A DNA stretch of 6,779 nucleotides from Pseudomonadota bacterium (GTDB taxonomy: Bacteria; Pseudomonadota; Alphaproteobacteria; Rhizobiales; Hyphomicrobiaceae), in contig JAKAML010000073.1 of assembly GCA_021812845.1 (NCBI GenBank), forward strand, positions 1-6,779, in the 5' to 3' direction. Under the pieces are notes generated by a model. That model ran no database searches and was not told the origin of the DNA. It was given only the letters and a program-made list of their open reading frames with translations. Both the position numbers and the translations under genes were made by a program. Shown here one piece after another: positions 5,499 through 6,779 of the stretch (positions are counted from its first letter, which is position 1; each line of letters opens with the position of its first letter).

Positions 5499-6779
5499 CG
5501 GCACGGACCACAGGGTCCGCTGGCGTGCCGGGGAGCGGCTCAGCCATCTGTTCGAGGAGACCTGCGACCGGCTGCTGGCGGCCGGCCGGAGCGACCACGT
5601 CGCCATATCGACAGCCGCGGAGGACATCACCTTCGCCGACCTCGACCGGCGGGCCAACCGGCTCGCCCGCCATTTCCGCGCCGCCGGTGTCGGGCACGGA
5701 GGCTGCGTCGCGCTGCTGCTCGACAAGTCCGGCGACGGGTATGTCGCGCTCCTCGCCGTGCTCAAGACCGGTGCGACGTTCGTGCCGCTCGATCCGAGCT
5801 TCCCGCCGGACCGCGTGGCCTTCATCGCCGCGGACGCGGGCGCGACCCACGTCCTGACCACGGCGGCCTATCAGGATCGCTTCGACGACGTCGACCGGCC
5901 GCGCATCGTCGTGGAGACGGCCGTGGCCGAGGCGCGGGACCGGTCTCCGCTCCGGCTCGACGAGGATCCGAACGGCGCCGAGCCGGACGGCGTGTCCTAC
6001 ATCGTCTACACGTCCGGCTCGACGGGGCGACCGAAGGGCGTCGCGATCGCCCACTCGAGCATCTGCAACTTCGTCCGCGTGGCGGGCGAGGTCTACGGCG
6101 TCCTGCCGAGCGACCGCATCTATCAAGGCATGACCCTGGCGTTCGATTTCTCGGTCGAGGAGCTGTGGGTGCCGCTCGTCGCCGGCGCGGCCATCGTGCC
6201 GGGCCGGACCGACGCCACCCTCGTCGGCCGCGATCTCGCGGCCTACCTCGCCGCGCGGCGCGTGACCGGGATCTGCTGCGTGCCGACGCTGCTCGCCACC
6301 ATCACCGAGGAACTTCCCGAGCTGCGCTTCCTGCTCGTATCGGGCGAGGCCTGTCCGCAGGATCTCGTGGCGCGCTGGCATCGGCCATGGCGGCGGATGA
6401 TCAACGCCTACGGGCCGACCGAGGCCACCGTGACGGCGAGCTGGACCGTGCTTGCGCCGGGCAAGGCGGTCACTATCGGACAGCCGCTGCCCACCTACAC
6501 CATGGTGATCCTCGGCGACGACGGGCGATCCCTGGCCCCTCCCGGGGCGGTGGGCGAGATCGGGATCGCCGGCCCGGGGCTCGCCCTCGGCTACCTGAAC
6601 CGGCCCGACCTCACGGCGAAGAGCTTCGTCCCGGATTTCGCCAGGCTGCCCGGCAACCCGTCGGGGCGGATCTATCGCACGGGCGATCTCGGCCGGATCA
6701 ACGGCGATCGCGAGATCGAGTACCTCGGCCGCATCGATACCCAGGTCAAGGTGCGCGGCTACCGGATCGAGCTCACCGA
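5485..6779 (+). CDS. Non-ribosomal peptide synthetase, N-terminal adenylation domain (Pls/PosA-like), partial
   Basis: The frame is open from the ATG at 5485 to the window end, giving 431 complete codons, so the gene continues beyond it. The protein begins directly with an adenylation domain, which loads an amino acid as an acyl-AMP; no condensation domain precedes it. Core motifs are YTSGSTGRPKG (A3, 175-185), LAFDFSVEELW (A4, 218-228), NAYGPTEAT (A5, 307-315), GEIGIAGPGLALGYLN (A6, 357-372), YRTGDL (A7, 397-402) and GRIDTQVKVRGYRIEL (A8, 415-430). The catalytic A10 lysine and the carrier domain lie outside. YQGMTLAFDFSVEELW and SGEACPQDLVARW resemble the Pls/PosA group, whose members include epsilon-poly-lysine synthetase-like enzymes. 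Aligned by eye to GrsA-PheA, the pocket reads D-F-E-C-L-S-A-V-T; the acidic residue at the 239 position (E225) suits a basic side chain. ATG 5485 has GGAG 13 nt upstream. A TTG at 5476 (spacing 4) is an alternative start. The 14-bp overlap with the aminotransferase implies coupled translation. Confidence 0.9.
   Translation, partial: MLQCDGTDHRVRWRAGERLSHLFEETCDRLLAAGRSDHVAISTAAEDITFADLDRRANRLARHFRAAGVGHGGCVALLLDKSGDGYVALLAVLKTGATFVPLDPSFPPDRVAFIAADAGATHVLTTAAYQDRFDDVDRPRIVVETAVAEARDRSPLRLDEDPNGAEPDGVSYIVYTSGSTGRPKGVAIAHSSICNFVRVAGEVYGVLPSDRIYQGMTLAFDFSVEELWVPLVAGAAIVPGRTDATLVGRDLAAYLAARRVTGICCVPTLLATITEELPELRFLLVSGEACPQDLVARWHRPWRRMINAYGPTEATVTASWTVLAPGKAVTIGQPLPTYTMVILGDDGRSLAPPGAVGEIGIAGPGLALGYLNRPDLTAKSFVPDFARLPGNPSGRIYRTGDLGRINGDREIEYLGRIDTQVKVRGYRIELT

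Noticed and set aside
4913..5857. A second plus-strand open frame across the aminotransferase-NRPS junction, with a very Arg-rich translation
   Set aside because: It is the shifted frame of two genes that have clear motifs in their own frames; the Arg-rich composition is a typical GC-rich shadow.
3834..5861. A continuous minus-strand open frame upstream of 3833, which would make a protein of about 1321 residues ending at 1896
   Set aside because: The stretch opposite the aminotransferase and NRPS genes has no recognisable domain. It is a high-GC shadow of the plus-strand codon bias. A signal peptide starting at 3833 marks the true N-terminus much better.

Overview
The window is GC-rich coding DNA, roughly two thirds G+C by eye, with a strong G/C bias at third codon positions. 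The layout and protein style suggest an alphaproteobacterium, possibly Hyphomicrobiales. That placement is an inference from protein style, not from a phylogenetic marker. I saw no tRNA, rRNA, CRISPR array, insertion sequence or attachment site.

Left block, plus strand, about 1-1877: a tightly packed operon with overlapping ends. It holds the 3' part of a HisKA_3 (NarX/DegS-type) sensor histidine kinase, a complete NarL/FixJ-type response regulator (8-bp overlap) and a GNAT acetyltransferase of the polyamine/diamine acetyltransferase type (ATGA overlap). The sensor input domain lies outside the window.

Middle block, minus strand, 1896-3833: one long gene convergent with the GNAT gene (18 bp between the two stops). 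It encodes a 645-residue predicted exported protein with a signal peptide, a Pro/Ala/Gly-rich linker carrying a 5-residue repeat, and a Cys/His/Asp pattern like NlpC/P60 papain-fold hydrolases. The rest of the protein is long and not recognised.

Intergenic 3834-4178: a 345-bp divergent control region. It contains a perfect 7-bp hairpin, a pair of 9-bp direct repeats 21 bp apart, another short inverted repeat and a weak sigma70-like promoter candidate.

Right block, plus strand, 4179-6779 and beyond: an EctB-family diaminobutyrate--2-oxoglutarate aminotransferase overlaps by 14 bp the start of an NRPS that begins directly with an adenylation domain of Pls/PosA style. The block contains no ectA or ectC, so this is not an ectoine operon in the part seen. 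The simplest reading is that the aminotransferase makes L-2,4-diaminobutyrate and the synthetase activates it or a related cationic amino acid. The product could be a poly(diaminobutyrate)-like or other DAB-containing peptide. The synthetase is cut by the window end, so its downstream domains, and with them the product class, cannot be decided here. This is the most interesting part of the window.
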